Shown piece by piece: positions 54,756 to 63,503 of a stretch of 64,000 nucleotides of DNA (position 1 is the stretch's first letter; each line of letters opens with the position of its first letter). Below the pieces are notes generated by a model. That model was not told the DNA's origin. It saw nothing but the letters and a program-made list of their open reading frames with translations, and did not search any database. Location of the stretch: assembly GCF_900188245.1 (NCBI RefSeq), contig NZ_FZOK01000003.1:186001-250000 (forward strand), written 5' to 3'. Both the position numbers and the translations under genes were made by a program. This stretch comes from Belliella buryatensis (GTDB lineage Bacteria > Bacteroidota > Bacteroidia > Cytophagales > Cyclobacteriaceae).

Positions 54756-55769
54756 ATGAAGCTTTCCTTTTATGTCAGAGACCTTGAATTGAAGCATACC
54801 TTCACCATTGCACATCAGAGTAGGGATATTCAAGATACTGTAATCGTCAAACTCGAAGATGAAGGATATTATGGCTTGGGCGAGACGACCACAAATCCGT
54901 TTTATGGAATGACCCAAGAAAACATCTGCATGAGCCTTGAAGCAGCTAGGCGGGTTGTGGAAACAGTAGCTTGGGAAATTCCAGAGGAACTATGGGAAAT
55001 TAGTAAAACGATCTTTGTAGATAACCCTTTTGCCCAATGTGCATTGGATATGGCCGCTTGGGATTTGTTTACAAAGAAGAAGGGCTTGAAGCTCTATGAA
55101 TATCTTAAACTAGATCCTAAAAATATTCCTTTGACGAACTTTACTATAGGGATAGATACTATGGATAAGATGATTGCTAAGATGCAGGAAGTAGATTGGC
55201 CACTCTATAAAATCAAGCTGGGTACTGACCATGATTTGGAAATTATCCGTGGATTGAGAAAGCATACGGCTTCTCCATTTAGAATCGATGCCAATTGTGC
55301 TTGGACTGCGGAGCAAGCCATCCTGTTTTCTGAAGAGCTGAAAACGTTGAATGTGGAGTTTATGGAGCAGCCTTTGGGCAAAGATGATTTGGAAGGGATG
55401 AAGGAAGTGTTCAAATTCAGCAAGCTACCAGTCATCGCTGACGAGAGTTGTATTGTAGAATCAGATGTAAAAAAATGCCATGGGCTATTTCATGGGATTA
55501 ATGTGAAATTGGTCAAAGCTGGAGGAATTACACCTGGATTAAGAATGATTGCAGAAGCAAAAAAATTAGGAATGAAAACCATGGTTGGTTGCATGACTGA
55601 ATCTTCGGTAGGGATTACAGCGATCGCACATATTGCTCCTCTTTTAGATTATGTTGATATGGATGGCGCAATGCTTCTGAAAAAGGACATTGCCAAAGGA
55701 GTAATTATTACAGATAAATCAGTCACTTTTCCTGAAGGGAATGGGATAGGGGCGGAGATGGTAGATTAA
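54756..55769 (+). CDS. Dipeptide epimerase (L-Ala-D/L-Glu epimerase type)
   Basis: Enolase-superfamily enzyme of 337 residues. The catalytic lysines are K152/K154 in YKIKLG and K254 in KLVKAGG; metal ligands are D178 (RIDANCAW), E204 (MEQP) and D229 (ADES). The D301-M-D303-G motif characteristic of dipeptide epimerases is present. It likely interconverts L-Ala-D-Glu and L-Ala-L-Glu so that cell-wall peptides can be reused. The divergent M14 peptidase supports that role. Confidence 0.93.
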   Translation: MKLSFYVRDLELKHTFTIAHQSRDIQDTVIVKLEDEGYYGLGETTTNPFYGMTQENICMSLEAARRVVETVAWEIPEELWEISKTIFVDNPFAQCALDMAAWDLFTKKKGLKLYEYLKLDPKNIPLTNFTIGIDTMDKMIAKMQEVDWPLYKIKLGTDHDLEIIRGLRKHTASPFRIDANCAWTAEQAILFSEELKTLNVEFMEQPLGKDDLEGMKEVFKFSKLPVIADESCIVESDVKKCHGLFHGINVKLVKAGGITPGLRMIAEAKKLGMKTMVGCMTESSVGITAIAHIAPLLDYVDMDGAMLLKKDIAKGVIITDKSVTFPEGNGIGAEMVD

Positions 55770-55809
55770 TGTTTTATGCAGAATTAACGGATATAAAATC
55801 TGATATATA

Positions 55810-55830
55810 GGTGTAGTTTCAAACTACACC
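55810..55830. repeat. Palindromic hairpin after the epimerase gene
   Basis: GGTGTAGTTT and AAACTACACC flank a single C. No T-run follows; it resembles other REP-like hairpins in this window rather than a classical terminator. Confidence 0.5.
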
Positions 55831-56016
55831 AAGTGGGGAGGTTTCAAACTTGACCTGGATAGGCGTATTGCCCTGACTGTATTTTTAAAACTACACTTTA
55901 ATGGATTATATTATCTTTAACCTATATGTATATCCGCTTTCAAACCAGTAACCATATTTTATTAGGCACAAACCTTAAATTCAGCTGTTGTCGACTGTCG
56001 ACCGGCGTCAGTCTAC

Positions 56017-56072
56017 GATTATCCGCTTGAACCTTTCGTTTTATTGAATTACTGGTGTCATTGCGGATAATC
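56017..56072. repeat. Inverted repeat GATTATCCGC ... GCGGATAATC
   Basis: Two perfect ten-base arms are separated by 36 bases. The right arm with its left neighbour TGGTGTCATTGC matches the two ends of the cluster at 32604-32743. It could be a decayed miniature mobile element or a regulator site for yjbQ. Confidence 0.5.
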
Positions 56073-56102
56073 ATATTAACCTATTAACAAAGCGAGAAAT
56101 TA

Positions 56103-56525
56103 ATGAAAATTTACCAGAAAGAAATTCAACTTAAAAGTTATTCGAGAGGATATCATCTGATTACTGAAATAGTCGAGAATCAAATGCCTGAAATCAGGGA
56201 AATTCAAATGGGGATGATTAAGGTATTTATCAAACATACTTCAGCAGGACTGACGATCAATGAAAATGCAGATCCGACGGTAAGGAAAGACTTTGAAACC
56301 TTTATCAATGAGCTAGTTCCAGAAAGTTATCCACGATTTATCCACACTTATGAAGGTTCAGATGATATGCCTGCGCACTTAAAAAGCAGTATTTTGGGAA
56401 ATAGTATTGAAATACCTATAACTGGTGGAAAACTCAACCTGGGAATTTGGCAAGGAATTTATCTCTGCGAATTCAGAGACCATGGAGGGCCTAGAAAACT
56501 GGTTTTGACTGCTTTTGGAGTTTGA
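56103..56525 (+). CDS. YjbQ family protein (UPF0047)
   Basis: The 140-residue protein matches the YjbQ/UPF0047 family, with the HTSAGLTINENADPTVRKD motif and the C-terminal GIWQGIYLCEFRDHGGPRKLVLT region. Members have weak thiamine-phosphate synthase-like activity, and their true role is unsettled. The stop abuts the stop of the TlpA-like gene on the other strand (bases 56525 and 56526), leaving no room for a terminator between. Confidence 0.92.
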   Translation: MKIYQKEIQLKSYSRGYHLITEIVENQMPEIREIQMGMIKVFIKHTSAGLTINENADPTVRKDFETFINELVPESYPRFIHTYEGSDDMPAHLKSSILGNSIEIPITGGKLNLGIWQGIYLCEFRDHGGPRKLVLTAFGV

Positions 56526-57509
56526 TTATTCTAGGTTTAAAGCAGCGATTTTTCGTTTGATTTTTCCGTAAAGACCTCCTTGGAATTGATCTATGACTTC
56601 ACCATTTTCATTCAGAAGAACAAAAGTGGGATAGGTATTGATTTGATTTACTGTGCAGACAAAATTCGTCGGATCCCAAAGGGAAGTCCAAGTGACTAAT
56701 TCCTTTTTGTAGATTGGGTTATTATTCTCAAATGTCTTTCTCGTTTTATCACTATAGATACTAATCACATTAAGTTTTCCTTCATATTGATCATAAACTT
56801 CCCTTAGCTCTGGAAGAATTTTTACACATCCAGCACAACCTGTAAATGTAAATTCTATTAGGGTAGGCTTACCTTTCAAGTCCTCCAGTGAGACAATCCC
56901 CCCTCCTTTATTTTCTAGTTCAAAAGCTGTAAACACTTCTCCCTTACCAGATTTAGTAAATTCTCTTTTTAGAAGATCGCTTTCTAGTTGTAAGTAAGTT
57001 TTATTTTGATGTAGTGAAGAGTCAATTTTCTCAATTAAAGATTCTAGTATGTCAGCCTCAAGTTGATTACTAATTGATCTTAGATTTGCAATAGCAACCA
57101 AATTGTCCAAATTTGATTCGATAATCTCGAGTTTTGCGGATAAAGTACTAGCATGGATTATTTGATTTTGGAGATTTTGATATCCATTAACTGGATCAAT
57201 TTGGAGTTGAAAGGGATCTATTGTTCCAGTTATAGTATATTCACCTGGTACAACCCAAAAGCCTTTGCTTCCTAAAATTTTCCCTTTGTTTGTTAATTTC
57301 AGTAAGGAAATTTGTTCTATTTTTCCAACTTCAAAACCAGTCTTTTTATTACTCAAATCGTTTGATTGATATTCCTCACCTCCCATATAAAGGGTGAAAT
57401 ATTCATTCTTCTTTAACGTGCCTTTCAATTGAAAGTCAAGAATTGCATTTTGAGCAAATAAATTTGAACTGAGTAGGAAGGTTAAGAACAAATAGAAAAA
57501 AAACTTCAT
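56526..57509 (-). CDS. TlpA/thioredoxin-like exported redox protein
   Basis: The 327-residue protein has a signal peptide (1-19, ending LFAQ), an N-terminal beta-rich domain of DUF4369-like style (LKGTLKKNEYFTLYMGGEEY), a helical linker and a C-terminal thioredoxin fold with the active site CAGC in FTFTGCAGCVKILP. It could reduce or isomerise exported proteins. Its start lies two bases after the stop of the glycosidase-like gene, so they form an operon. Confidence 0.9.
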   Translation of the reverse strand: MKFFFYLFLTFLLSSNLFAQNAILDFQLKGTLKKNEYFTLYMGGEEYQSNDLSNKKTGFEVGKIEQISLLKLTNKGKILGSKGFWVVPGEYTITGTIDPFQLQIDPVNGYQNLQNQIIHASTLSAKLEIIESNLDNLVAIANLRSISNQLEADILESLIEKIDSSLHQNKTYLQLESDLLKREFTKSGKGEVFTAFELENKGGGIVSLEDLKGKPTLIEFTFTGCAGCVKILPELREVYDQYEGKLNVISIYSDKTRKTFENNNPIYKKELVTWTSLWDPTNFVCTVNQINTYPTFVLLNENGEVIDQFQGGLYGKIKRKIAALNLE

Positions 57510-57511
57510 AA

Positions 57512-59917
57512 TTAAAGTGTTAATGTTAAAAAAATTGATTTGCCAGTACTTGGGATAACTTTATTTTCAACGGTTTCTATTTCATTGTTGTTTAGTTTCA
57601 AAGTTTTAAATTTATAAAATGAAGGGTCAAAGTGTATTTCCCAGTCGCCATTTTCTTGTGTGACTTCTATCTTAATTTCATTCCCCTCCTTTTTGAATTT
57701 CATAGAAATGCTGTTGTCGGATATGATCACATTTTCGATTTTGGCTTCATTCCAAGCACTTGGCATTTGAGGTTTGATGTGGATAACTTTCTTTTCTGCA
57801 TCAGGTTTGATCCCTAAAAACTGTGTTACGATTGGTACGGCATAGCTATACAAATTCCAAGCTTGAGCCATCATCCCATAGTCAGGAGAGACTTCGTAGA
57901 TGGAGCCTGGAAGCGCAAAACCGAATGATCTTGTCATTCGCTTCAAATAATCAAGTGCTTGGTCTGGTCTGCCATAATTGTTTTCTGATATTGCTTGCAC
58001 ACCTGTTGGTAATGTCATCACCGCTCCTGTGTATGAAAACACCTTACTTCCTTCAAACTTCCCATCGGCTAACTCTGAACTTTCATCACGATCAATACCC
58101 GTCACAAAAACCCCAAAAGGATTGACAAATTTACTCCCTTTGTCTAGTGCTTTGATTGCCTTTTCATGATCTGCTATTCCCATTTCCATAGGCGTATTGA
58201 CCACCCAGTTGTGAAAAAGTACAAATCCTTGCTTTTGATTTCTTGGATAGGTGGATAACTTCCTTTTATTAGCTTTCAATTCTTCGACAGCCCAAGGTTT
58301 ATTTAAGGTATCAGCTCTTACAATTGCAGCATCGATCAATTTTAAAGCTTCTGAAGTAGTGCCTATAAAATCGGCATACGAACTGAATTCTTCAACCCAA
58401 AATTCTTCGTTTATTTTCTTTTTTAGCTGATCAGCCGTTTGTTGATAACTTTCGGATTGCGCTGTTTCTCCCATGACTTTTGCCATTTGAGCAGCATCAG
58501 CAAAGGCTATTTGCGTGTAAACTGCCACATCTATCATTTCTGATTCCAAGCCATGGATTTCCATCATGCCATAACCATCTGGAAAAAGATTCCCATCTTC
58601 ATCATTTTCCTCCATCAACCATTTTAGACCTTTCTTGATAAAGGGATAATATTTTTCTAAAAACTCTTTATCTCCAGTCCATTGATAGACCCACCATATC
58701 AGAGAGGCAAACTGTGGTGTTTCATTGATATTTCCTGGATTGAAAATTACACCATTTGTACTGACTTCATGGATAACCTGACCATTGCCTTTAGATTCAG
58801 AGAGTTTGTGGATAAGTTCGATCGTGCGATAGACCAAATCCTTTCTTCCTGTGGCTATCGCTCCTTTTAGCGTGTATTCATTGTCCACACCAAACCACCA
58901 AGGATAATCCGGCATCCCCGCGCCAAGCCCTCGACCTACTTCAGGTACATCTCTCACCAGCCACTCGGTGTTATATTTCACCCACTCAAATGCTTCCTGC
59001 AATTCCTTATCCGGAATAGTTAACTTTGACATGGAAGCGATTCTTTCATAATGCTTGATTTTGTCTTTCAAGTAGGTTTCATAGTGTTGCGCCAAAAGGT
59101 CATAGGTTTTTTCAACATTTTGTTGAGAAGTATAAGAACCCGCTATGAAAACCTTGAGGGTCTTTTCTTCTTTTGATTTTAAGGATATTTTGTATTGCAG
59201 ATTAGCAGAAGTTCCTTTTCCCTGTGGTGTATAGTTACAGTTTGGATCAGCCGATTCTGATGGTATTGCTATTTCATTTGAACCAAAAAGCACATGCCAC
59301 TCATTGGATTGATCTTTTCCCCTCCATGTTTGCCTAATTTCATCAAAAACCAAGTTATCCACATCATCAATCATCCCTACTCTTTCACCTAGCCATGCAG
59401 GCATAAGGTCTGTGTAACCTGAAAAGTTAAAATCAAAAGTCTGCGTTTGATCACTCTTATTGGTAAAAGTGTATTCTATGATGAGGCCTTCTATTGCATC
59501 AGGAACAAATTGAAACCTTGAGATTTCTAAATCTGGGATGGTTGATTCAAAGACATGCTTGTTTCCAAATGGGAAGTTAACAAACTGATCAGCGCGATCT
59601 AGACAATATGAACTTCCGTCTAACTGAACCGAGTTAGTAAAGCCATCCATCAATTTGATTGGATGATTCCAAATTCCACCCATTTCACCTTCAACATGCC
59701 ATCCTAAATCCGGGAAAGTTCCATTTTGATGCCCTACCATATAGACACGGTCACCTGCAGCAAAGAATGGAGAGTTGAGGTATTCTTTTTTTCCAATCAA
59801 CTGAGGGCTGTCAGCTACAAGGTCTTGAAAACTTGATTTCGGAGATTCAGGTTTGCATCCAACAAGTAGAAGAATTGAAAAAAGAAAGTAGAGGTTGTTT
59901 GTGGCAAATTTATTCAT
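57512..59917 (-). CDS. Six-hairpin glycosidase-like lipoprotein
   Basis: The 801-residue protein has a lipoprotein signal (MNKFATNNLYFLFSILLLVGC). An N-terminal beta-sandwich region (about 30-280) is followed by a long helical domain with (alpha/alpha)6 features: WVKYNTEWLVRDVPEVGRG, PDYPWWFGVDNEYTLKG, FASLIWWVYQWTGDKEFLEKYYPFIKKGLKWL. This is the layout of amylo-1,6-glucosidase/GH15/GH63-like enzymes. A C-terminal beta domain closes it. The exact GH family and substrate cannot be assigned. Its 5' leader carries a 13-base inverted repeat. Confidence 0.8.
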   Translation of the reverse strand: MNKFATNNLYFLFSILLLVGCKPESPKSSFQDLVADSPQLIGKKEYLNSPFFAAGDRVYMVGHQNGTFPDLGWHVEGEMGGIWNHPIKLMDGFTNSVQLDGSSYCLDRADQFVNFPFGNKHVFESTIPDLEISRFQFVPDAIEGLIIEYTFTNKSDQTQTFDFNFSGYTDLMPAWLGERVGMIDDVDNLVFDEIRQTWRGKDQSNEWHVLFGSNEIAIPSESADPNCNYTPQGKGTSANLQYKISLKSKEEKTLKVFIAGSYTSQQNVEKTYDLLAQHYETYLKDKIKHYERIASMSKLTIPDKELQEAFEWVKYNTEWLVRDVPEVGRGLGAGMPDYPWWFGVDNEYTLKGAIATGRKDLVYRTIELIHKLSESKGNGQVIHEVSTNGVIFNPGNINETPQFASLIWWVYQWTGDKEFLEKYYPFIKKGLKWLMEENDEDGNLFPDGYGMMEIHGLESEMIDVAVYTQIAFADAAQMAKVMGETAQSESYQQTADQLKKKINEEFWVEEFSSYADFIGTTSEALKLIDAAIVRADTLNKPWAVEELKANKRKLSTYPRNQKQGFVLFHNWVVNTPMEMGIADHEKAIKALDKGSKFVNPFGVFVTGIDRDESSELADGKFEGSKVFSYTGAVMTLPTGVQAISENNYGRPDQALDYLKRMTRSFGFALPGSIYEVSPDYGMMAQAWNLYSYAVPIVTQFLGIKPDAEKKVIHIKPQMPSAWNEAKIENVIISDNSISMKFKKEGNEIKIEVTQENGDWEIHFDPSFYKFKTLKLNNNEIETVENKVIPSTGKSIFLTLTL

Positions 59918-59922
59918 AGGGA

Positions 59923-59962
59923 AAGATATAAGACTGAAAATTAAATTTAAGTCTTATATCTT
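59923..59962. promoter_or_regulatory. 13-base perfect inverted repeat in the leader of the glycosidase-like gene
   Basis: AAGATATAAGACT faces AGTCTTATATCTT across 14 AT-rich bases. It begins six bases before the start codon on the minus strand and could be an operator or a leader hairpin. Confidence 0.55.
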
Positions 59963-60148
59963 AATTTTCACAGTTGCGCTTTGGGAAACAAGTTCACCGT
60001 CTTTGAATAAAATAACAAGTGGTATATATGCTTCACAAAGTCAAAAGAAAAGCCCCACTTCAAACCTACCATTTATTCAATCATAGCAAGCATGATTACA
60101 TTACTGAGGAATCAAAAGATATTATTGAATTAAACTTTAAAGAAGCTA

Positions 60149-60187
60149 AAATATCGGGTAAATTTTTTTTAGATTTTACCGATATTC
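60149..60187 (+). promoter_or_regulatory. Inverted repeat upstream of fic
   Basis: AATATCGGGTAAA faces TTTACCGATATT with one bulged G across about ten T-rich bases. It overlaps the position expected for a repressor near the fic promoter. The Fic protein ends in a helix-turn-helix-like region, so autoregulation is plausible. Confidence 0.5.
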
Positions 60188-60199
60188 ATTAAAAAATCG

Positions 60200-60207
60200 T
60201 ACCTTTA
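60200..60207 (+). promoter_or_regulatory. -7 box (TACCTTTA) abutting fic
   Basis: Seven of eight matches to TAnnTTTG, ending four bases before the GTG start, as in rlmH and glyS. Confidence 0.4.
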
Positions 60208-60211
60208 GTGT

Positions 60212-61168
60212 GTGAAATATGAATTTAATATAGGGCAACTGAGTGAGATCACTTTGCAATTGATGCAATCTGTGCATAAGAAAAAGCAAAGGCTGGATGA
60301 ATTCCGTCCAATTCCTTATGCAGTACTTGCCAATATTAGAGAAAACTTGAATGTAGAGTGGACATATAATTCCAATCACATTGAAGGAAATACGCTAACC
60401 TTGCAAGAGACCAGAATGGTGCTTGAAGATGGAATAACCGTAGGTGGCAAATCTTTGAACGAGCATTTGGAAATTGTCAATCACAAAGAGGCCATCACCT
60501 ATGTACAGTCTCTGGCATCGGCAGATTATAAATTGACAGAAAGAGACGTCCTAGATGTGCACGAAATAGTCCTCAATAAAATCCAAAAGGATTTTGCTGG
60601 AAGATTCCGTACAGCAGGTGTTCGAATTGGAGGGGCTAATTTCATACCCCCAAATGCGCTTAGGGTCCCTGACTATATCACTGAACTGATTGAATGGGAG
60701 AATACTAGCACGATGGATATTCTTGAAAAAGTCACTTTATTTCATCATCGGTTTGTATGGGTTCATCCTTTTTTTGATGGTAATGGGCGTACGGTTCGTT
60801 TACTGATGAATTTGCTGCTTATGAAAGAAGGGTTTCCACCAGCGGTGATCTTAGGTGTGGACAGAAAGCGCTATTACCAAGCCCTGAATCTAGCCAACAA
60901 TGGTAATTTTGATAAATTACTGTTTCTTATTGTTCAAGCTGTAGATAGGTCGCTGACGATTTATTTAAATAGTTTGGAAGATACAGCTGCTGATTTTGAT
61001 GCTATTTCCAATATTGTCCAAGAGCCAGAAGTTCCCTATGGTCAAGAATACATCAGTCTGCTGGCGCGTCAAGGAAAAATAGAAGCCTACAAAGAAGGGC
61101 GCGTATGGTATACATCCAAAAAATCGGTTGAAAACTACCTAAAAAACAAGAAAGGGAAGAAATCTTAA
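60212..61168 (+). CDS. Fic family protein (AMPylase-type), autoinhibited class II
   Basis: The 318-residue protein starts at GTG 60212. The Fic motif HPFFDGNGRT (H185-T194) is complete, so it should transfer AMP or a related nucleotide moiety to protein hydroxyls. An N-terminal inhibitory segment SNHIEGN (S54 to E58) matches the (S/T)xxxE(G/N) pattern of class II Fic proteins, which block activity until displaced. The last 60 residues look like a winged HTH (YISLLARQGKIEAYKEGRVWYTSKKSVENY). No antitoxin partner is adjacent. Substrate unknown. Confidence 0.92.
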   Translation: MKYEFNIGQLSEITLQLMQSVHKKKQRLDEFRPIPYAVLANIRENLNVEWTYNSNHIEGNTLTLQETRMVLEDGITVGGKSLNEHLEIVNHKEAITYVQSLASADYKLTERDVLDVHEIVLNKIQKDFAGRFRTAGVRIGGANFIPPNALRVPDYITELIEWENTSTMDILEKVTLFHHRFVWVHPFFDGNGRTVRLLMNLLLMKEGFPPAVILGVDRKRYYQALNLANNGNFDKLLFLIVQAVDRSLTIYLNSLEDTAADFDAISNIVQEPEVPYGQEYISLLARQGKIEAYKEGRVWYTSKKSVENYLKNKKGKKS

Positions 61169-61182
61169 ATCTTCCCTTTTTT
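61150..61182. terminator. Terminator after fic, overlapping its stop
   Basis: AAAGGGAAGA pairs with TCTTCCCTTT around a nine-base loop that contains the stop region; T-run follows on the plus strand. The minus-strand gene ending at 61185 may also use it. Confidence 0.75.
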
Positions 61183-61184
61183 AA

Positions 61185-61772
61185 TTAATCTTCCCATCCC
61201 CAAGGGGTCGGTGGGGTTTCTACCTCCTTGGTCAAATCAAACTTGACATTGATGGATGAGTCATTATTGATTCTTCTTAGGTTATATGAGAAAGAAGTAT
61301 CATCTAAACTTATCCACCAAACATTGGTAGCAGCATAAGGAATCAAATCCGTAGTTTCTTTGTCAGCTGGGAAAAATTGTAGACGTGCCATTCCTGTATT
61401 GGAGCTGATCCCACCGTATTGTGTCACCCTGTCCTCTGAACCATCTTCGTGTCTGTGGTCATGTTTTAGCTTGATTACATTCCCTTCTTCCATCGTCAAT
61501 ACCCAAGTTCGTGAGTGATCGTCACCAACATGAAATGGAATGGTAATTTTGCCATCTTCGCAGGTTCTCACATGCATGACCAATTTTTTACCATAGAATT
61601 GATCATTTTCAGAGGCATTGATCATTTCTCCTTCAAAGGATCTACCACAAAGCTTGGATAGATTTTCCCAAAAAACCAACGACCCAGGACCTTGGGGTCC
61701 TTGATCTCTTTGAGCATGGACTTTAACACCTACAAATAGCATGATGAGAAGTGCGATAGATAGTTTCTTCAT
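61185..61772 (-). CDS. Secreted protein, unknown function
   Basis: The 195-residue protein has a clear signal peptide (MKKLSIALLIMLFVGVKVHAQ). The mature part starts RDQGPQGPGSLVFWENLSKLCGRSFEGE and contains many aspartate/histidine pairs (HVGDDHSRTWVLTMEEG, HDHRHEDGSED). It appears beta-rich, possibly a small lipocalin-like barrel, but I do not recognise the family. Its 3' end lies 17 bases from the fic stop on the opposite strand. Confidence 0.75.
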   Translation of the reverse strand: MKKLSIALLIMLFVGVKVHAQRDQGPQGPGSLVFWENLSKLCGRSFEGEMINASENDQFYGKKLVMHVRTCEDGKITIPFHVGDDHSRTWVLTMEEGNVIKLKHDHRHEDGSEDRVTQYGGISSNTGMARLQFFPADKETTDLIPYAATNVWWISLDDTSFSYNLRRINNDSSINVKFDLTKEVETPPTPWGWED

Positions 61773-61903
61773 GTTGTTATTAGATTTTGTACAATCAATT
61801 TGTGTAAAATTTTTAATTAAAGATTATTACTAACGATAGCCAATAAAAGGAATAAAATTTATAATGCCCAAACACTTTATATAAACAGTAGGTTTTATAT
61901 ATA

Positions 61904-63322
61904 ATGAATTATAAGCGTTTATTAGTTTGGTTTAGGAATGACTTAAGGCTGCATGATCATGCAGCCTTATTTTCAGCCGTAGAAAAAGGGGATGAAATAA
62001 TTCCAGTATACTGCTTTGACCCACGACAATTTAAGAGTCTAGATCTAGGTATTCCCAAGACAGGGAGTCATAGAGCAAAATTCTTGATGGAGTCAGTGGA
62101 TAATTTGAAAAAGAAACTTAAGGAATTGGGCTCGGATTTATTGGTCTTAGAAGGTCATCCTGAAGAGTTGATTCCCAAAATTGCTCGGGAACATGGCGTT
62201 CATGGTGTTTATTTTTCCGAGGAGGTAACTTCCGAGGAAAAAAAAGTGGAAGAGGCTTTAGAAAGTGCTTTATGGAAATTGGGGATTGAAACATTCACTT
62301 TTTGGCAAAGTACACTTTTCCACATGGAGGATTTACCATTTCCTGTGAATCAGACACCCGAGGTTTTTACTCAATTTAGAAAAGAATGTGAGAAGTTTTC
62401 TAAAATAAGGAAAACGTATCCAAAACCTCAAAAGATAAATTCGCCAAATATCAACTGGGGTAAAATGCCTCTGTTGTCAAAATATGGTTTGGAGAAACCT
62501 GCCAATTCATCTCAGGCTGTAATTGTGTTCGAAGGTGGAGAGGATGAAGGAATCAGGCGACTCCAAACTTACTTCTGGGAGAATGACTGCTTAAAAACTT
62601 ACAAAGAAACTAGAAATGGTCTTTTGGGTGCTGATTACAGCAGTAAGTTTTCAGCTTGGTTGGCATTGGGTTGTTTATCTCCAAGGTTCATCTATGAAGA
62701 AGTCAAGCGCTACGAAAGGGAAAGAAAGAAAAATCAGTCTACTTATTGGTTGATCTTTGAGTTAATTTGGAGAGACTACTTCAGGTTTATTGCTAAAAAG
62801 CATGGAAACAAGATATTCCAAGTATCAGGAATCAAAAACACTGTGGATAACTGGGTAAGAAATGAACAGCTTTTCCAAAAATGGACTGAAGGAAATACGG
62901 GTATTCCATTCATAGATGCGAACATGAGGGAATTGAATGCGACAGGGTTTATGTCTAATCGCGGAAGGCAAAATGTAGCTTCATTTTTAGTCAATGACCT
63001 GAATATTGATTGGAGGTGGGGTGCAGCTTATTTCGAAAGTCAATTGATAGACTACGATGTTTGTTCCAATTGGGGGAATTGGATGTATGTTGCTGGAGTT
63101 GGAAATGACCCTAGAGAAAACAGGTATTTCAATATCCTCAAACAAGCGCATAATTACGATCGAAAGGGAGAGTATATTCGTCATTGGATACCAGAACTTG
63201 ATCCGATTCAGGGATTTGACATCCATCAACCTTTCGAGTTATCCACAAAGCAATTGAAGGAATCAGGTGTTTCCCTAGGAGGCACTTATCCACATCCGAT
63301 GGTCAAAATACCGAAGTTTTAA
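61904..63322 (+). CDS. DASH-type cryptochrome/photolyase
   Basis: The 472-residue protein has the photolyase N-terminal domain (LLVWFRNDLRLHDHAALFSAVEKGDEIIPVYCFDP) and a C-terminal FAD-binding domain with the segment IDYDVCSNWGNWMYVAGVGNDPR. The residues NNQWQYVAG-like GNWMYVAGVG and the long RYFNILKQAHNYDRKGEYIRHWIPEL are typical of cry-DASH. Such proteins repair cyclobutane dimers in single-stranded or looped DNA and may have signalling roles. It is monocistronic; no SD or clear promoter is visible. Confidence 0.94.
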   Translation: MNYKRLLVWFRNDLRLHDHAALFSAVEKGDEIIPVYCFDPRQFKSLDLGIPKTGSHRAKFLMESVDNLKKKLKELGSDLLVLEGHPEELIPKIAREHGVHGVYFSEEVTSEEKKVEEALESALWKLGIETFTFWQSTLFHMEDLPFPVNQTPEVFTQFRKECEKFSKIRKTYPKPQKINSPNINWGKMPLLSKYGLEKPANSSQAVIVFEGGEDEGIRRLQTYFWENDCLKTYKETRNGLLGADYSSKFSAWLALGCLSPRFIYEEVKRYERERKKNQSTYWLIFELIWRDYFRFIAKKHGNKIFQVSGIKNTVDNWVRNEQLFQKWTEGNTGIPFIDANMRELNATGFMSNRGRQNVASFLVNDLNIDWRWGAAYFESQLIDYDVCSNWGNWMYVAGVGNDPRENRYFNILKQAHNYDRKGEYIRHWIPELDPIQGFDIHQPFELSTKQLKESGVSLGGTYPHPMVKIPKF

Positions 63323-63503
63323 TTTGATTAAACCGCAAAAGAAGGCTGGGAAACGCAAAGGGAAGTTGACCCCGACTAAGCGTAGTTTGTAACTAAGCCT
63401 AAATATTTTTAATGATTTATGTATCCAAAGTTAGTATAATCTTCTTATTAAAAATCTTGCATTTCAGTTTGTAAAATGCAACTATATTTGGTTACTTTGA
63501 GTT
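63323..63503. other. Short spacer upstream of hicAB
   Basis: The 181 bases contain a CGCAAA-type direct-repeat fragment (near 63332-63358) and the hicA promoter. Nothing else was seen. Confidence 0.4.
63483..63499 (+). promoter_or_regulatory. Two candidate -7 boxes of hicAB
   Basis: TATATTTG (63483-63490) matches exactly. TTACTTTG (63492-63499) has seven of eight and ends four bases before the hicA ATG, with TTTG (63468-63471) at 20-base spacing. Confidence 0.45.

Larger units (their letters stand above)
55770..56102. other. Gene-free spacer with hairpins and an inverted repeat element
   Basis: The 333 bases hold a 21-base palindrome (55810-55830), a TTTCAAACT direct-repeat neighbour (AGGTTTCAAACTTGACCT near 55840-55857), a GTCGACTGTCGAC tandem (55990-56002) and the inverted GATTATCCGC/GCGGATAATC pair (56017-56072). 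No ORF or RNA gene was found. Confidence 0.55.
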
